Assembly (NCBI RefSeq): GCF_000018585.1
Contig: NC_009976.1
Location: 801,982 to 865,981, forward strand
Reading direction: 5' to 3'
Length of the DNA: 64,000 nt
From: Prochlorococcus marinus str. MIT 9211
Lineage (GTDB): Bacteria; Cyanobacteriota; Cyanobacteriia; PCC-6307; Cyanobiaceae
The translations under genes were made by a program, and so were the position numbers. The notes under the pieces are model-generated. The model made no database searches. It was not told the DNA's origin and worked only from the letters and a program-made list of their open reading frames with translations. Positions 54,917 through 64,000 of this stretch are shown here, in pieces (position 1 is the stretch's first letter; the number at the start of each line of letters is the position of its first letter).

Positions 54917-55823
54917 AGTCTGGTTTATTATTAACAAGTAAGGTGTAGTCATTTAAGTAACTATCCTCTAACCCTCTTTCAAGACTATATATAGGTTTCC
55001 AATCTAACTCTCTTTGAATTAGAGATGTATCTGTAAAAAAATGTGGCAACCTTAGAGGAAAAGCCTTTCTTGCTTTAGGGTCAAGTTTAGATGTATTAAA
55101 TGAACATAACCGTAGTTCGTCTTTATTACTTCCACTAGCCTTGGCAGCTGCGTAAACAAGGCCTTTAAATGTAATAGCTTTAGCAGAACTACAATTGTAT
55201 ATCTTGTTTTCAGCAATCTTATAATCCAAACTAACTTTAATTGCCCTTGCTAAGTCAGCAACATGTCCAAGTTGGGTAAGCCCCATTCCCTGATCTGGTA
55301 AAGGAATAATTTGTGAATAGGTAATCCGGTCGAAAAACCATTTCTCAATAGGGTTGTAATTAGATGGACCATAAATATAAGTAGGACGAAAGACCGTAAA
55401 AGGTATGCCCTCATTTTTCAACCAACTCTCTGTTTCTGCTTTCCCTATATGTCTACTATTAGGGTCGATGGGACTTGTTTCTTCTACTGGCAGAGATTCC
55501 GAATAAGAATAAATTCCTGCTGAGCTTATATATATAAATCTATGCTCCGGGTAGCCTGTTTTGGCAATTACATCTTCCGTCTCACTAAGATTTCTGCCAG
55601 AGCAGTCGATTATTACATCGAACTTTAATCCTTCTAATTTATCTATATCACTTGTTTTGCGGTCACCCTTAATATGACGTACTCCATTTGGGTAAGGATT
55701 GTTCCCACGAGTAAAGAGAGTGATCTCATGCTTATCTATTAGTAAATGATCCACTATGGCTTTACCTACAAAGCGAGTACCGCCCATTACAAGAATTTTC
55801 AAAGCATTAACGCAAGTGAACAT
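54891..55823 (-). CDS. NAD-dependent epimerase, CSP41-like
   Basis: An extended short-chain dehydrogenase of about 310 residues. It has the nucleotide fold ILVMGGTRFVGKAIVDHLL, RHIKGDRK, an active-site FIYISSAGIYSYSE, TVFRPTYIYGP, and a C-terminal RELDWKPIYSLERGLED. The MGGTRFxG start is typical of plastid CSP41 and its cyanobacterial relatives, which bind RNA and ribosomes as well as sugar-nucleotide epimerases. I start at 55823. A start at 55862 would add 13 residues ahead of the fold. Confidence 0.82.
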   Translation of the reverse strand: MFTCVNALKILVMGGTRFVGKAIVDHLLIDKHEITLFTRGNNPYPNGVRHIKGDRKTSDIDKLEGLKFDVIIDCSGRNLSETEDVIAKTGYPEHRFIYISSAGIYSYSESLPVEETSPIDPNSRHIGKAETESWLKNEGIPFTVFRPTYIYGPSNYNPIEKWFFDRITYSQIIPLPDQGMGLTQLGHVADLARAIKVSLDYKIAENKIYNCSSAKAITFKGLVYAAAKASGSNKDELRLCSFNTSKLDPKARKAFPLRLPHFFTDTSLIQRELDWKPIYSLERGLEDSYLNDYTLLVNNKPDFTLDNTLF

Positions 55824-55897
55824 ATCTATTGAAGCGTGCCGAGGGTTCCACAAAATACACATTCAGGTGGAGGATAAATAAAAGATACTTTTTCAAT

Positions 55898-56665
55898 ATG
55901 GAGCTTATCCCAGCTATAGATTTACTAGAAGGCAATTGTGTAAGGCTAGTTCAAGGTAATTACAATAAGGTAACTAAATTCAACAGCGATCCTGTAAGTC
56001 AAGCCCTTAGATGGGAAGACATGGGTGCAAGCAGATTGCATATAGTCGATCTGGATGCTGCAAGGCAAGGTTTTTCATCTAATGATGATGTAATCAAACA
56101 AATAGCTAAAAGCCTATCTATCCCAATACAAATAGGAGGAGGGATTAGAACAAGTAAAAGGGCTAAAGAATTATTAGATTATGGAATAGATAGAGTGATT
56201 ATTGGTACGGCAGCATTAGAGGATCCAAGGCTTGTAGAGGACCTAGCCTCTGCTTTTCCGAAAAAAATTGTATTAGGAATAGATGCAAAGGAAGGCAAAG
56301 TAGCAACTAGAGGCTGGATAGAACAAAGCGATGTGAGAACTGAAGACCTTATAAAACAATTTTCCAACGCGAAAATAGCTGCAATTATTTCAACAGACAT
56401 TTCTACTGATGGAACTTTAGAAGGTCCAAATTTAAAAAGTTTAACCTCTGTTGCGAAAGTCTCAAATGCACCCGTAATAGCTTCTGGAGGGATAGGCTCT
56501 CTAGCTGACCTAATTTCATTGACAACGCTAGAAAAGGCTGGTGTTACTGGTGTTATAGTAGGTCGAGCGCTTTATGACAACAAATTTTCTTTAGAAGAAG
56601 CTATAAAGGTCTTGTTAAATATTGACCTTCAAGACCAACCTTTTAATGCAAAAAACATAGCCTAA
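55898..56665 (+). CDS. hisA: HisA, histidine biosynthesis isomerase
   Basis: Converts ProFAR to PRFAR in histidine synthesis (phosphoribosylformimino-5-aminoimidazole carboxamide ribotide isomerase). The 255-residue barrel shows MELIPAIDLLEGNCVRLVQG, HIVDLDAA, QIGGGIRTSKRAKELLDYG, STDISTDGTLEGPN and ASGGIGSLADL, with catalytic Asp in IDLL and DIST. The start used is the ATG just before ELIPAIDL. The upstream 69 bases are open but carry no conserved residues. Confidence 0.96.
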   Translation: MELIPAIDLLEGNCVRLVQGNYNKVTKFNSDPVSQALRWEDMGASRLHIVDLDAARQGFSSNDDVIKQIAKSLSIPIQIGGGIRTSKRAKELLDYGIDRVIIGTAALEDPRLVEDLASAFPKKIVLGIDAKEGKVATRGWIEQSDVRTEDLIKQFSNAKIAAIISTDISTDGTLEGPNLKSLTSVAKVSNAPVIASGGIGSLADLISLTTLEKAGVTGVIVGRALYDNKFSLEEAIKVLLNIDLQDQPFNAKNIA

Positions 56666-56738
56666 AAGAAATAAGAATAGCTAATAGGCGATTTCTATTG
56701 ATTTAGGACTGGAAGATTAGGTAAAAGCTAGTTAAGTT

Positions 56739-58394
56739 ATGGAAAACTATATAGAAAAGAAATTGACCGAAGGTGGATACCAACAAATCTTGTTGTTAGC
56801 TCCATCCTTGCTTGGGGAGTCTTTAGCAGCTCAATTGCAATCTGCCAATAAATCCAATGAGATTATATTGCGACAAGAAAATTTAACTAAAGCTCCAGCT
56901 CTTGTTATATGGGCAATTGATAATGTAGTAATTCCATCGACGATTAGATTTGAGCTAAGGACGCTATCCGAAAGATGGGCACCATCGCCAATACTTCTTC
57001 TACTGCCAAGTAAAACATCAATACCTCCTAATGAAATTTTGAATTTTGAAAGTGATGGAATACTCCAAGATCCAGATATAAAGACATTAGTTGACTCTAT
57101 TTCAACAATTCTAGAAGGGGGGAGGGTATTTCAATTAAAACAAGCTCAGAATCCAATAAATAGCACTAGGAAAAGATCAATTGGTATAGGTCAGTATCTT
57201 TTGAAACAAGGGATAGACCAAATTGATATGAAAATTGCTCAATTGGAACCAATTCTTAGCCCTCTACCCATAAACCCCTTTCTGCGTATAGCCATAAACG
57301 GTAGGAAGAGAGAACTAAATAGCGCAAAAAACATATTAATTTGGGTATGGGGACCAATTCATAACATGCCAATAAGTGATATTTCAGCTAAATTAACTTC
57401 AGATATTGATTATATATACGATAATTTTGTAGCAGATATAGTACTCCCCCAAAGGGATTCGAAGGCTGTAATAGAACTCATAATAACTCGCCTGAGAAAA
57501 TCAGTAAGTGATCCTTTATCAAACTCTACAGGGACTATATTTGCCTTACAGGCAATTACTGAATGCAAACAAAAAACACTTTTACTGGAATTGATTACTC
57601 AACTAGAAAAGTTACTATTGCGGTTAATTTCCCTGGATAAGAATGAGTCTAAAATAATAGATACCTGGAATTCATTTCAACTTAACCTTCGCAAAGAGGC
57701 TATCCGCTCAATAGCAGAACCTTATACAACAATAGAATATGAAGGAAACTCTGTACTATTAAGAGATCGTCTAGAGAAACTAACTGAATTAGACGAGATT
57801 GATGAGGATATGCCTAGTCCTAAAAATATTGTTCAAACCCTCATTTTAAATGAATCCTTAAAAGTTGATGACCAATACCTTCCCTACGATCACCCAAAGT
57901 CAGTTATAAGAACGGAAATGATCTTAACTAATTGGCTTATAAGAACAGCTGAAATTATTAGTTCAGAGCTTCTTAATCAAGCATCAATTTGGCCAGACCT
58001 TAGACAATATTTGCTAACTTCAAATCTTATTTCTACAAGAGAACTTGAACGTCTTCGCAATCAATTAAATTCGCAATCTAGAATACAAAGTCTATTTACT
58101 CGTCCTATTCATTTATACGAAAGTAAAAGACTTCTCTACCGTATCAACCAAAGCTCTATTGAATCTTATATATTAACAGAGTTACGAGATAAAGAATTAA
58201 GGGAACTGGGTTGGCTCCAAAAACAAGTTACGTTATTAGTAGAAGCAAGAGATGCATTGGCTCCGCAGATACAATCCCTGGTAAAATATATAGGTAATTT
58301 CATGGTGATACTACTAACTAACGTACTTGGTCGTGCCATTGGTTTAGTTGGCAAAGGAATAGCTCAAGGGATGGGTAGATCTCTATCCAGATAA
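56739..58394 (+). CDS. DUF3685 (Ycf55-like) protein
   Basis: A 551-residue protein of the DUF3685 group, related to plastid Ycf55. The first 130 residues resemble a receiver-like alpha/beta fold without phospho-acceptor motifs (ILLLAPSLLGESLAAQLQ). The middle is helical, and the C-terminus has a hydrophobic patch (about 520-545, IGNFMVILLTNVLGRAIGLV). No catalytic motif is seen. It follows hisA by 73 bases. Confidence 0.72.
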   Translation: MENYIEKKLTEGGYQQILLLAPSLLGESLAAQLQSANKSNEIILRQENLTKAPALVIWAIDNVVIPSTIRFELRTLSERWAPSPILLLLPSKTSIPPNEILNFESDGILQDPDIKTLVDSISTILEGGRVFQLKQAQNPINSTRKRSIGIGQYLLKQGIDQIDMKIAQLEPILSPLPINPFLRIAINGRKRELNSAKNILIWVWGPIHNMPISDISAKLTSDIDYIYDNFVADIVLPQRDSKAVIELIITRLRKSVSDPLSNSTGTIFALQAITECKQKTLLLELITQLEKLLLRLISLDKNESKIIDTWNSFQLNLRKEAIRSIAEPYTTIEYEGNSVLLRDRLEKLTELDEIDEDMPSPKNIVQTLILNESLKVDDQYLPYDHPKSVIRTEMILTNWLIRTAEIISSELLNQASIWPDLRQYLLTSNLISTRELERLRNQLNSQSRIQSLFTRPIHLYESKRLLYRINQSSIESYILTELRDKELRELGWLQKQVTLLVEARDALAPQIQSLVKYIGNFMVILLTNVLGRAIGLVGKGIAQGMGRSLSR

Positions 58395-58419
58395 ACTTTC
58401 TTTATAAACTACTTAAGAA

Positions 58420-58986
58420 ATGAACTTAATTAAGCTTCCAATAACATTCGTTCTAACTCTTTTTATTTTTATATTTACATTAGTCAATCCACTCAATGCA
58501 GCACGAGATACAAATAGTTTTGACGGTAATATATTTCCAATCTATGCAGGTAATGGTTCACTTGTTCCTCCCGCCTCAACACTAAAACAATCATTGGAAA
58601 ACAAACGGACTAGTGTATTAATATTTTATTTAGACGATAATGCCGACAGTAAGCAGTTTGCTCCAGTTGTATCTGGACTTAAACTCTTATGGACTTCAAC
58701 TATTGACTTAATACCATTAACAACCGACGAATTTCAAGATAGAACTTCAGATAACCCGGAAGATGCATCTTATTATTGGCATGGAAATGTTCCGCAAGTT
58801 GTTGTAATTAATGGCCAGGGGCAAGTAATTTTAGATGATGAAGGTCAGGTTTCAATTGAAACCATTAATTCAGCGATCAGCAAAGCAACTGGTCTGGAGC
58901 CTCCAGAATTTACTATTTCAATAAAGAGCTTTAATGAATATAATAGTGATGCCTCTAAGGATGGATATACTGACCCTCGTAAATAA
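58420..58986 (+). CDS. thioredoxin-fold lumenal protein without CxxC
   Basis: A 188-residue protein with a signal peptide (about 1-28, ending LNAA), so it enters the thylakoid lumen or periplasm. The mature part has a thioredoxin fold: TSVLIFYLDDNADSKQFAPV, where the CxxC would be, reads DNAD. VPQVVVINGQGQVILDDEG supplies the cis-Pro strand. Redox-inactive as a result, it may be a binding or assembly factor. Downstream gene is 31 bases away. Confidence 0.75.
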   Translation: MNLIKLPITFVLTLFIFIFTLVNPLNAARDTNSFDGNIFPIYAGNGSLVPPASTLKQSLENKRTSVLIFYLDDNADSKQFAPVVSGLKLLWTSTIDLIPLTTDEFQDRTSDNPEDASYYWHGNVPQVVVINGQGQVILDDEGQVSIETINSAISKATGLEPPEFTISIKSFNEYNSDASKDGYTDPRK

Positions 58987-59017
58987 AAATCTTAAGTTCC
59001 CCTAAAGCTATAAACAT

Positions 59018-60172
59018 ATGCCTTTAATTCTCTCTCTACTTGTATTTTTTCTATTTTTGGAAATAAATCATAACTTTAGAAAGAAGTCAAACCTTAAAAT
59101 AACTCCGATTACATATAATGTAATCCATGCATCGAATAATATATTTATATCAGGAACTCTCCTTATAGAGAATAAGTACAAAAGAATAGAGTTAATGATA
59201 CCTGAAATATCCTTAAAACTTAGCTTATATGGTGAAAAAGACCTAAGCGCACTTACAAAAGAAATTAAGATAATTCCAAAGCATAATGATATGAATAATA
59301 GATCCGATTATAACTGGAAAGCTTATATAGTAAAAAGCAATTCATCTACTGAAGTTGACTTTACTCTTAATATAACCGATCCAAGTTTTGCAGATCTTAC
59401 ATCACATGTGTCCTTAGCTTGGGTAGATGTCTTTTGGATTGATTATGGTCCTTCAGGAAGAAATGCTAATAGGTCTGGATTCTCATTAGCTATAACTAAA
59501 CCGACTCTTACTAAGAATACGGAGAAATCATTTATTGCAAACAGATACTCCAGAATTCTTCCAGTAAAAACACATATACTAGGAGTCCTAGATGATCCCA
59601 TAGAAGTCATTAAAACCTATACTAAAAACATTGTTAACCCTTCCGATATTATAATAATAGGAGAAACACCTCTATCAATTACTCAAGGCAATTACTTTCA
59701 TCCAGCCACTATAGAACCATCTAATTTAGCTAAAATTCTTTGTAGATTTTTTCATCCCACAAGTAGCCTTGCAACAGCGTGTGGGATGCAATCACTAATC
59801 AATGAGGTAGGTCCTTCTAGAGTTACATTTGCATGGATTATTGGAGCTTTATTGAAATTATTCAGAATTAAAGGCTACTTCTATAATTTAGCTGGTAAAC
59901 AGGCAAGGTTAATTGACGACATTACCGGAACGACTCCTCCATATGATCAAACAATTGTTCTAGGTCCCAATCAACCGCAAAGATTTTGTGATGAGGCCTA
60001 TAAAAAACTTGGAATTAATATTGCTGTAGTAGACGCAAATGACTTAGGCAGAGTAAAAGTTCTTGCTTCAAGTAACAAAAAGCTTAACCCCTTACTCGAA
60101 AAAGCGCTTATATCAAACCCAGCTGGTAATGGTGATGAAAAAACACCTATACTAATTCTTAGACCTTATTAG
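59018..60172 (+). CDS. F420-0:gamma-glutamyl ligase-like protein
   Basis: A 384-residue protein with an N-terminal membrane anchor (about 1-15). The C-terminal half resembles CofE-type coenzyme F420 ligase: RYSRILPVKTHILGVLDD, PSDIIIIGETPLSITQGNY, ITGTTPPYDQTIVLGP and a C-terminal ILRPY. Other cyanobacteria carry relatives even where F420 is doubtful, so the real substrate may differ. The N-terminal 170 residues contain a beta-rich domain not present in classical CofE. Confidence 0.72.
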   Translation: MPLILSLLVFFLFLEINHNFRKKSNLKITPITYNVIHASNNIFISGTLLIENKYKRIELMIPEISLKLSLYGEKDLSALTKEIKIIPKHNDMNNRSDYNWKAYIVKSNSSTEVDFTLNITDPSFADLTSHVSLAWVDVFWIDYGPSGRNANRSGFSLAITKPTLTKNTEKSFIANRYSRILPVKTHILGVLDDPIEVIKTYTKNIVNPSDIIIIGETPLSITQGNYFHPATIEPSNLAKILCRFFHPTSSLATACGMQSLINEVGPSRVTFAWIIGALLKLFRIKGYFYNLAGKQARLIDDITGTTPPYDQTIVLGPNQPQRFCDEAYKKLGINIAVVDANDLGRVKVLASSNKKLNPLLEKALISNPAGNGDEKTPILILRPY

Positions 60173-60228
60173 AAAATGCAAGCAAAAGGACTAAAAATAG
60201 ATAGATTTAACTAAGCATCCATACCAAA

Positions 60229-61278
60229 GTGCAAGACGATAATACAAAACCTATTACTGTTGAGTTTTTAAGTTTCAACCACCTTCCATCCATAGGCATG
60301 GAAAAAGATGGAGACACATTTCAGTGGCTTCAACTAATGGTTTTTAAGGGGTTAATTGCAAGGATAGAAGAACGATTTCCCAACTTACTTCCAGCTAAGC
60401 AACCAAGTTGTCTAGTAGCTATACAGTCGAATCAAGTTCTTGGATATATTGCACTTATACCTGTGAATATAAAGGGAACTTGCTGGGCGATTTCAGAACC
60501 TACTCTAAATAGTTCCCTTAAAGAACCTCAAACAAGAAGCATTAAAAGAATTCTCTTCGATAATGCATTGAAGATCAAAGTATTAAATGTAAGAAATTGG
60601 CTAACGATATGTTCTACAGCTAATAGTGATGAATTAACAAATGCAAGATATAATGGGTTTCAACCATTAAAATATATAAATCGTTGGAAGCCCTCTCAAG
60701 AAGGAGATACCCTACAAAACCAAATCACACAAAACAACTCTAGTGCATCAATAAAATGGGAACAAATCAATAAGACAAACTATCTGGACGTTTGGAGACT
60801 AGCTCAATCAAGCGAACCAGTTCATATAAGACAAATTATAGATAGAGATTCAAAGGAAATACTGACCAACAAATCCTCGGTAAATGGAGTGTTAATTTCA
60901 TCTGAAGGTAAGTATAGAAAAGCAATAGCAGCGCTAATTCCTCACTATTTTTCACAGGAGAAGCAAATTTTTAAACTAATTAGAGACGTTGCCTGGGATA
61001 GTCGTCTTAAAATAGAATTATCTATTATTTTAAATAATCTGGCAAGAAGAGAAAAAGAGCTTTATATTGATATTTCTTCAGATGATATTGAGCTAGGCCA
61101 ACTATTTAAGGATATTTCTTGGCAATTAATAGATGAGAAAGTAATACTTGGCAAGACACTTTTAAAACGCGCAGAATTCAAACAATTATTTTCAGAACAA
61201 ATAGGTATAGATTCAATGCTAAAAAAACTTAGACCGCAAAGCCCTCCATTACCATCACCATTAAGAAACATTCACTGA
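60229..61278 (+). CDS. hypothetical GNAT-like protein
   Basis: A 349-residue soluble protein. The first part contains CLVAIQSNQVLGYIALIPVN and a later ARYNGFQPLKYINRW, both like the strands of GNAT acyltransferases. The glycine-rich acetyl-CoA loop (Q/RxxGxG/A) is not clear. The second half (about 170-330) could be a second similar domain. It begins with GTG and its stop is four bases before the ruvX start, so it shares that transcript. Confidence 0.55.
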   Translation: MQDDNTKPITVEFLSFNHLPSIGMEKDGDTFQWLQLMVFKGLIARIEERFPNLLPAKQPSCLVAIQSNQVLGYIALIPVNIKGTCWAISEPTLNSSLKEPQTRSIKRILFDNALKIKVLNVRNWLTICSTANSDELTNARYNGFQPLKYINRWKPSQEGDTLQNQITQNNSSASIKWEQINKTNYLDVWRLAQSSEPVHIRQIIDRDSKEILTNKSSVNGVLISSEGKYRKAIAALIPHYFSQEKQIFKLIRDVAWDSRLKIELSIILNNLARREKELYIDISSDDIELGQLFKDISWQLIDEKVILGKTLLKRAEFKQLFSEQIGIDSMLKKLRPQSPPLPSPLRNIH

Positions 61279-61282
61279 AATT

Positions 61283-61720
61283 GTGTTGCCTGCTATATCA
61301 AAATCTGTACTAAGTCTGGATGTAGGTAAAAGACGCATAGGGATTGCAGGCTGTGACCCCCTTGGTATAACAATTACCCAACTAGAAGCAATAAAAAGAA
61401 CTACATTCAATAATGAAGCTACTCAGCTGAGGCAACTTTGCGATTTAAGGGATGTCAGGGGCATAATTATCGGTTTGCCTCTTAGCGATTTGGGGAAAGA
61501 GACTAAACAATCATCCTATTGCTATACCTATGGAATTAATATTGCAAAAGAGCTTAATTTGCCATTAGCCTGGGTAAACGAACATAGCAGCACCTGGGAG
61601 GCTGGCCAAAGATTCAAACTTCAAAATGATCGCTCTGGGAAACTTGACAGCGCAGCAGCAGCTTTACTTCTCGAGCAATGGCTAACAGAAGGTCCAGAGC
61701 TTGAATTTCTGAAAAACTGA
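61283..61720 (+). CDS. ruvX: Holliday-junction resolvase-like protein YqgF/RuvX
   Basis: Nuclease of the RNase H fold linked to 16S rRNA 5' processing and proposed as a Holliday junction resolvase. The 145-residue protein has VLSLDVGKRRIGIAGCDP (first catalytic Asp), IIIGLPLSDLG and WVNEHSST with Glu. The C-terminal KLDSAAAALLLEQWL carries the last Asp. The start is a TTG, and the length is normal. Confidence 0.9.
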   Translation: MLPAISKSVLSLDVGKRRIGIAGCDPLGITITQLEAIKRTTFNNEATQLRQLCDLRDVRGIIIGLPLSDLGKETKQSSYCYTYGINIAKELNLPLAWVNEHSSTWEAGQRFKLQNDRSGKLDSAAAALLLEQWLTEGPELEFLKN

Positions 61721-61767
61721 AAATCAAACTTCAATCAACTAATTTTTTCCTAGGATACTAAAAACTC

Positions 61768-62304
61768 ATGTCAGATTCAAAAAGTCAACAAAGCAGTGAA
61801 GTTCCAACTCTATTAGTAAGAGACAGTAATAACAGTGAGCTTTTATGTTTTCTAGAACAAATTGTTCCAATTAATAATATTGAATATGTTCTCCTAACAC
61901 CTGTTGACACACCAGTGTGTCTATTCCATCTTTTAGATGAAGGAGATCCTGAACTCATTAAAACAATAGAGAAAAAGGAACCTGTATTAGAAGTTGCTGA
62001 TGTCGTACTACAAGAACATGACCTAAGACTTATAAGATCAGCTGTAACACTAACTGTTTCTGGTGAATTAGAAGAACCAGAGCCTGAAGAGCTAGAGGAA
62101 AAAGATTTCGATGATGAATCAGAAACTTACGAATTGCTAGTTAGTTTTAAGGTAGAAGAAGAAGAATACGGGCTATACATTCCACTAGACCCATTTTTTG
62201 TAGTTGGTAAACTTGAAGATGGTCAAGCTACTGTGGTAGAAGGGGATGAGTTTGATAAAATTCAGCCATTAATTGAAAGTGAGCTAGAAGAAAGAGATAA
62301 CTAA
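61768..62304 (+). CDS. DUF3727 family protein
   Basis: A 178-residue acidic protein. It contains VPTLLVRDSNNSELLCFLEQ, YVLLTPVDTPVCLFHL and a very acidic linker (residues 105-128, EEPEPEELEEKD). A second similar half follows, with YGLYIPLDPFFVVGKL. This fits DUF3727, a cyanobacterial and plant plastid family of unknown function. It leads directly into the YqeG phosphatase gene, five bases away. Confidence 0.75.
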   Translation: MSDSKSQQSSEVPTLLVRDSNNSELLCFLEQIVPINNIEYVLLTPVDTPVCLFHLLDEGDPELIKTIEKKEPVLEVADVVLQEHDLRLIRSAVTLTVSGELEEPEPEELEEKDFDDESETYELLVSFKVEEEEYGLYIPLDPFFVVGKLEDGQATVVEGDEFDKIQPLIESELEERDN

Positions 62305-62308
62305 TAAT

Positions 62309-62818
62309 ATGGTTAATTATTGGCCAAAGCCAAACTGGAATTCTGAAATTATTATTACTAGGATCTCCCCAAAGGAAATTTCCGATAGAGACATAAAGGT
62401 ACTTCTACTAGATGTAGATGGAACTCTTATAGGAGGGAAGGAGACTAAGATAGATCAATCAGTAATAGACTGGGTTGATGAAGCAAAAAAATACTTTCAC
62501 TTACATCTTGTAAGCAATAACCCTTCTAAAGAAAGAATTAAAACTATTGCACAACAAATTGATATTGACTTTACTTATGGAGCACTAAAGCCTAGACGGT
62601 CATCTATACTCAAAGTAATAAAGAATTTAGAAGTCACAAGAAGAAGTATAGGTATAGTAGGAGACAGACTGTTTACAGATATTCTCGCTGGAAACCGACT
62701 TGGAATCTATACAATACTTGTAAAGCCGATGGGCAATAAAGGTGAGATGTCTAAAGATACTAATTTACAAAATTTAGAAATGAAAATTGCAAAGGTATTT
62801 GGTAAAATAATATCATGA
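62309..62818 (+). CDS. YqeG-family HAD phosphatase
   Basis: A 169-residue HAD subfamily IIIA phosphatase. Motif [10 protein letters not shown] (nucleophile and acid/base Asp), [14 protein letters not shown] (motif II with Ser), Lys in LKPRRSSI and motif [18 protein letters not shown] are all present. The YqeG group includes phosphatidylglycerolphosphate phosphatases, which would be the next step after pgsA in this window, but the substrate is not shown. It overlaps proB by four bases. Confidence 0.88.
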
Positions 62819-63909
62819 CACTCTGGGTATTAAAGATAGGGACAAGTTTACTTAGAGGAACAGAAAAGCTATCGACAAAAAAAATAATCCATAACTATTG
62901 TTCCTGTATAGCAGAATCTAAAGCCAGAGGTGATCAACACATAATTGTATCCAGTGGAGCCGTTGGTCTGGGATGTATTCAACTTGGCTTTAAAGATCGT
63001 CCTAATAACATTAATGATCTACAGGCTGCTGCGTCTGTTGGCCAAGTACACCTTATGGACTTATATCAAGAATATATGGCAACTTTTGGGTACAAAGTGG
63101 CTCAAATCTTAATAACCCGTTCGGACTTTAGCTCACGTAATTGTTATAGGAATGCCTCAATGACTCTAAAAAGACTTTTAGATTGGGGAGTACTTCCAAT
63201 AGTCAATGAAAATGACGCAATAGCTAATGAGGAATTACTATATGGGGATAATGATACATTATCTGCGCTTGTTTCTACAGCCATTAATGCTGATCAATTA
63301 GTTCTATTAACCGACATAGATCGTCTTTATTCAACAGACCCAAAAGTTAGTAATGAAGCAAAGCCAATAACAGATGTTCTTAATCCAAACCAATTAAAAG
63401 ATATTGAATCGACCATTCAAAAGCCAACTAATTGGGGTACTGGAGGAATAAAGACAAAACTTGTTGCAGCAAGAATAGCCACTGAAAGTGGTATAAAAGT
63501 TCATCTTGCAGACGGAAGAAAACCAGAAACATTATCTAATATTCTTCAGGGCTCTAGAGGTGGGACGGTATTTCACCCAAGTCCAAAACCTATAGGAAAT
63601 AGAAAAAGCTGGCTGGCACATGCTTTAGATCCAGCGGGAGCTATAGAAGTCGATGAAGGTGCATGTAAAGCAATCCAAAATAATGGAGCATCACTTCTTC
63701 TTGTAGGAATAAGGCAAATACATGGTGAGTTTACTGCCAACCAACCAGTCAAACTAATTAACTCAAAAGGGAAAGAGTTGGCTAGAGGTATTAGTTCATT
63801 AAGTAGTGATTCTCTAGGAAATTCAATTAATAATCCAACAAATAATAAGAATTCACCTGTTGTCATTCATAGAGATGTCCTAGTTTTGACAAGCGACCTC
63901 TTCACGTAG
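62815..63909 (+). CDS. proB: glutamate 5-kinase
   Basis: First enzyme of proline synthesis. The 364-residue protein has the amino-acid kinase fold ([68 protein letters not shown]). A C-terminal PUA domain from about residue 275 ([12 protein letters not shown], then SLLLVGI) is found in the long form of ProB. The ATG overlaps the YqeG gene (ATGA). Proline feedback usually acts on the kinase domain. Confidence 0.95.
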
Positions 63910-63941
63910 AAATTCTAGTCAAATCTTTCATACGAAAAACC

Positions 63942-64000
63942 ATGCAATTCAGCCAATTAATTGACTTCCTGAAAATTGGAGAAGCACATATTCAAGATTT
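63942..64000 (+). CDS. lpxD: start of a lpxD-like gene (cut by window end)
   Basis: The first 19 codons encode MQFSQLIDFLKIGEAHIQD, which matches the usual N-terminus of UDP-3-O-acylglucosamine N-acyltransferase LpxD (lipid A synthesis, hexapeptide-repeat enzyme). Only the first few percent of the gene is present, so the call rests on this short stretch and on its position after proB. Confidence 0.45.
   Translation, partial: MQFSQLIDFLKIGEAHIQD

Overview
The window is core chromosome from a marine picocyanobacterium, most likely a low-light Prochlorococcus. Three things suggest this: AT-rich DNA, very short spacers between genes, and a Pcb-type chlorophyll a/b antenna gene (46335-47393) alongside chlH, acsF, psb30 and many protein families restricted to cyanobacteria and plastids (Ycf20, CGLD27, DUF3038/DUF4335, DUF2949, DUF2996, DUF3318, DUF3685, DUF3727). 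I see no insertion sequence, prophage, CRISPR array or rRNA. One tRNA gene (initiator tRNA-fMet) is present.

Layout. 1-6.2 kb: the end of a 2-Cys peroxiredoxin, an unknown membrane protein, an FtsH-like protein whose protease site is degenerate, ribosomal protein L32, Ycf20, a HAD phosphatase and recJ. 6.3-11.7 kb: tiny psb30, a Cys-cluster protein, two half-size GDT1/Mnx cation transporter genes, a Zam/RNase R-like protein that has lost its catalytic residues, ubiX and two small conserved genes. 11.8-22.7 kb: acsF, a 2Fe-2S ferredoxin, tldD-pmbA-fmt in an overlapping run, terC and mfd. 22.7-28.3 kb: a minus-strand run of small cyanobacterial proteins, a UbiH-like monooxygenase and dapB. 28.4-42.3 kb: chlH, folP, tpiA, an ABC exporter, carB, rsfS, CGLD27, asparaginase and tRNA-fMet. 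42.5-46.1 kb: a 59-residue protein, a Rieske oxygenase (possibly chlorophyllide a oxygenase), a 34-residue membrane peptide coupled to an ABC ATPase, and small redox or zinc-ribbon genes.

46.3-50.5 kb looks like an iron-related neighbourhood: the pcb antenna gene, a CRP/FNR regulator preceded by a 14-bp inverted repeat, ferritin, a Fur-box-like palindrome, a 43-residue Cys-rich peptide and an Fbp/FutC-type ABC ATPase. 50.7-64 kb: nth, an NmrA-like SDR, a GNAT protein, a PPC(DUF296)-glutaredoxin fusion, pgsA, a CSP41-like epimerase, hisA, DUF3685, a lumenal thioredoxin-fold protein, an F420-ligase-like protein, ruvX/yqgF, DUF3727, a YqeG phosphatase, proB and the start of lpxD.

Most genes serve housekeeping, chlorophyll synthesis, photosynthesis or redox roles. 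The strongest leads are two enzymes that appear to keep their fold but lose their active site (FtsH-like and Zam-like), the iron neighbourhood with its microprotein, and several unlisted very small membrane proteins. All functional assignments come from reading motifs in the sequence. No database search was run.
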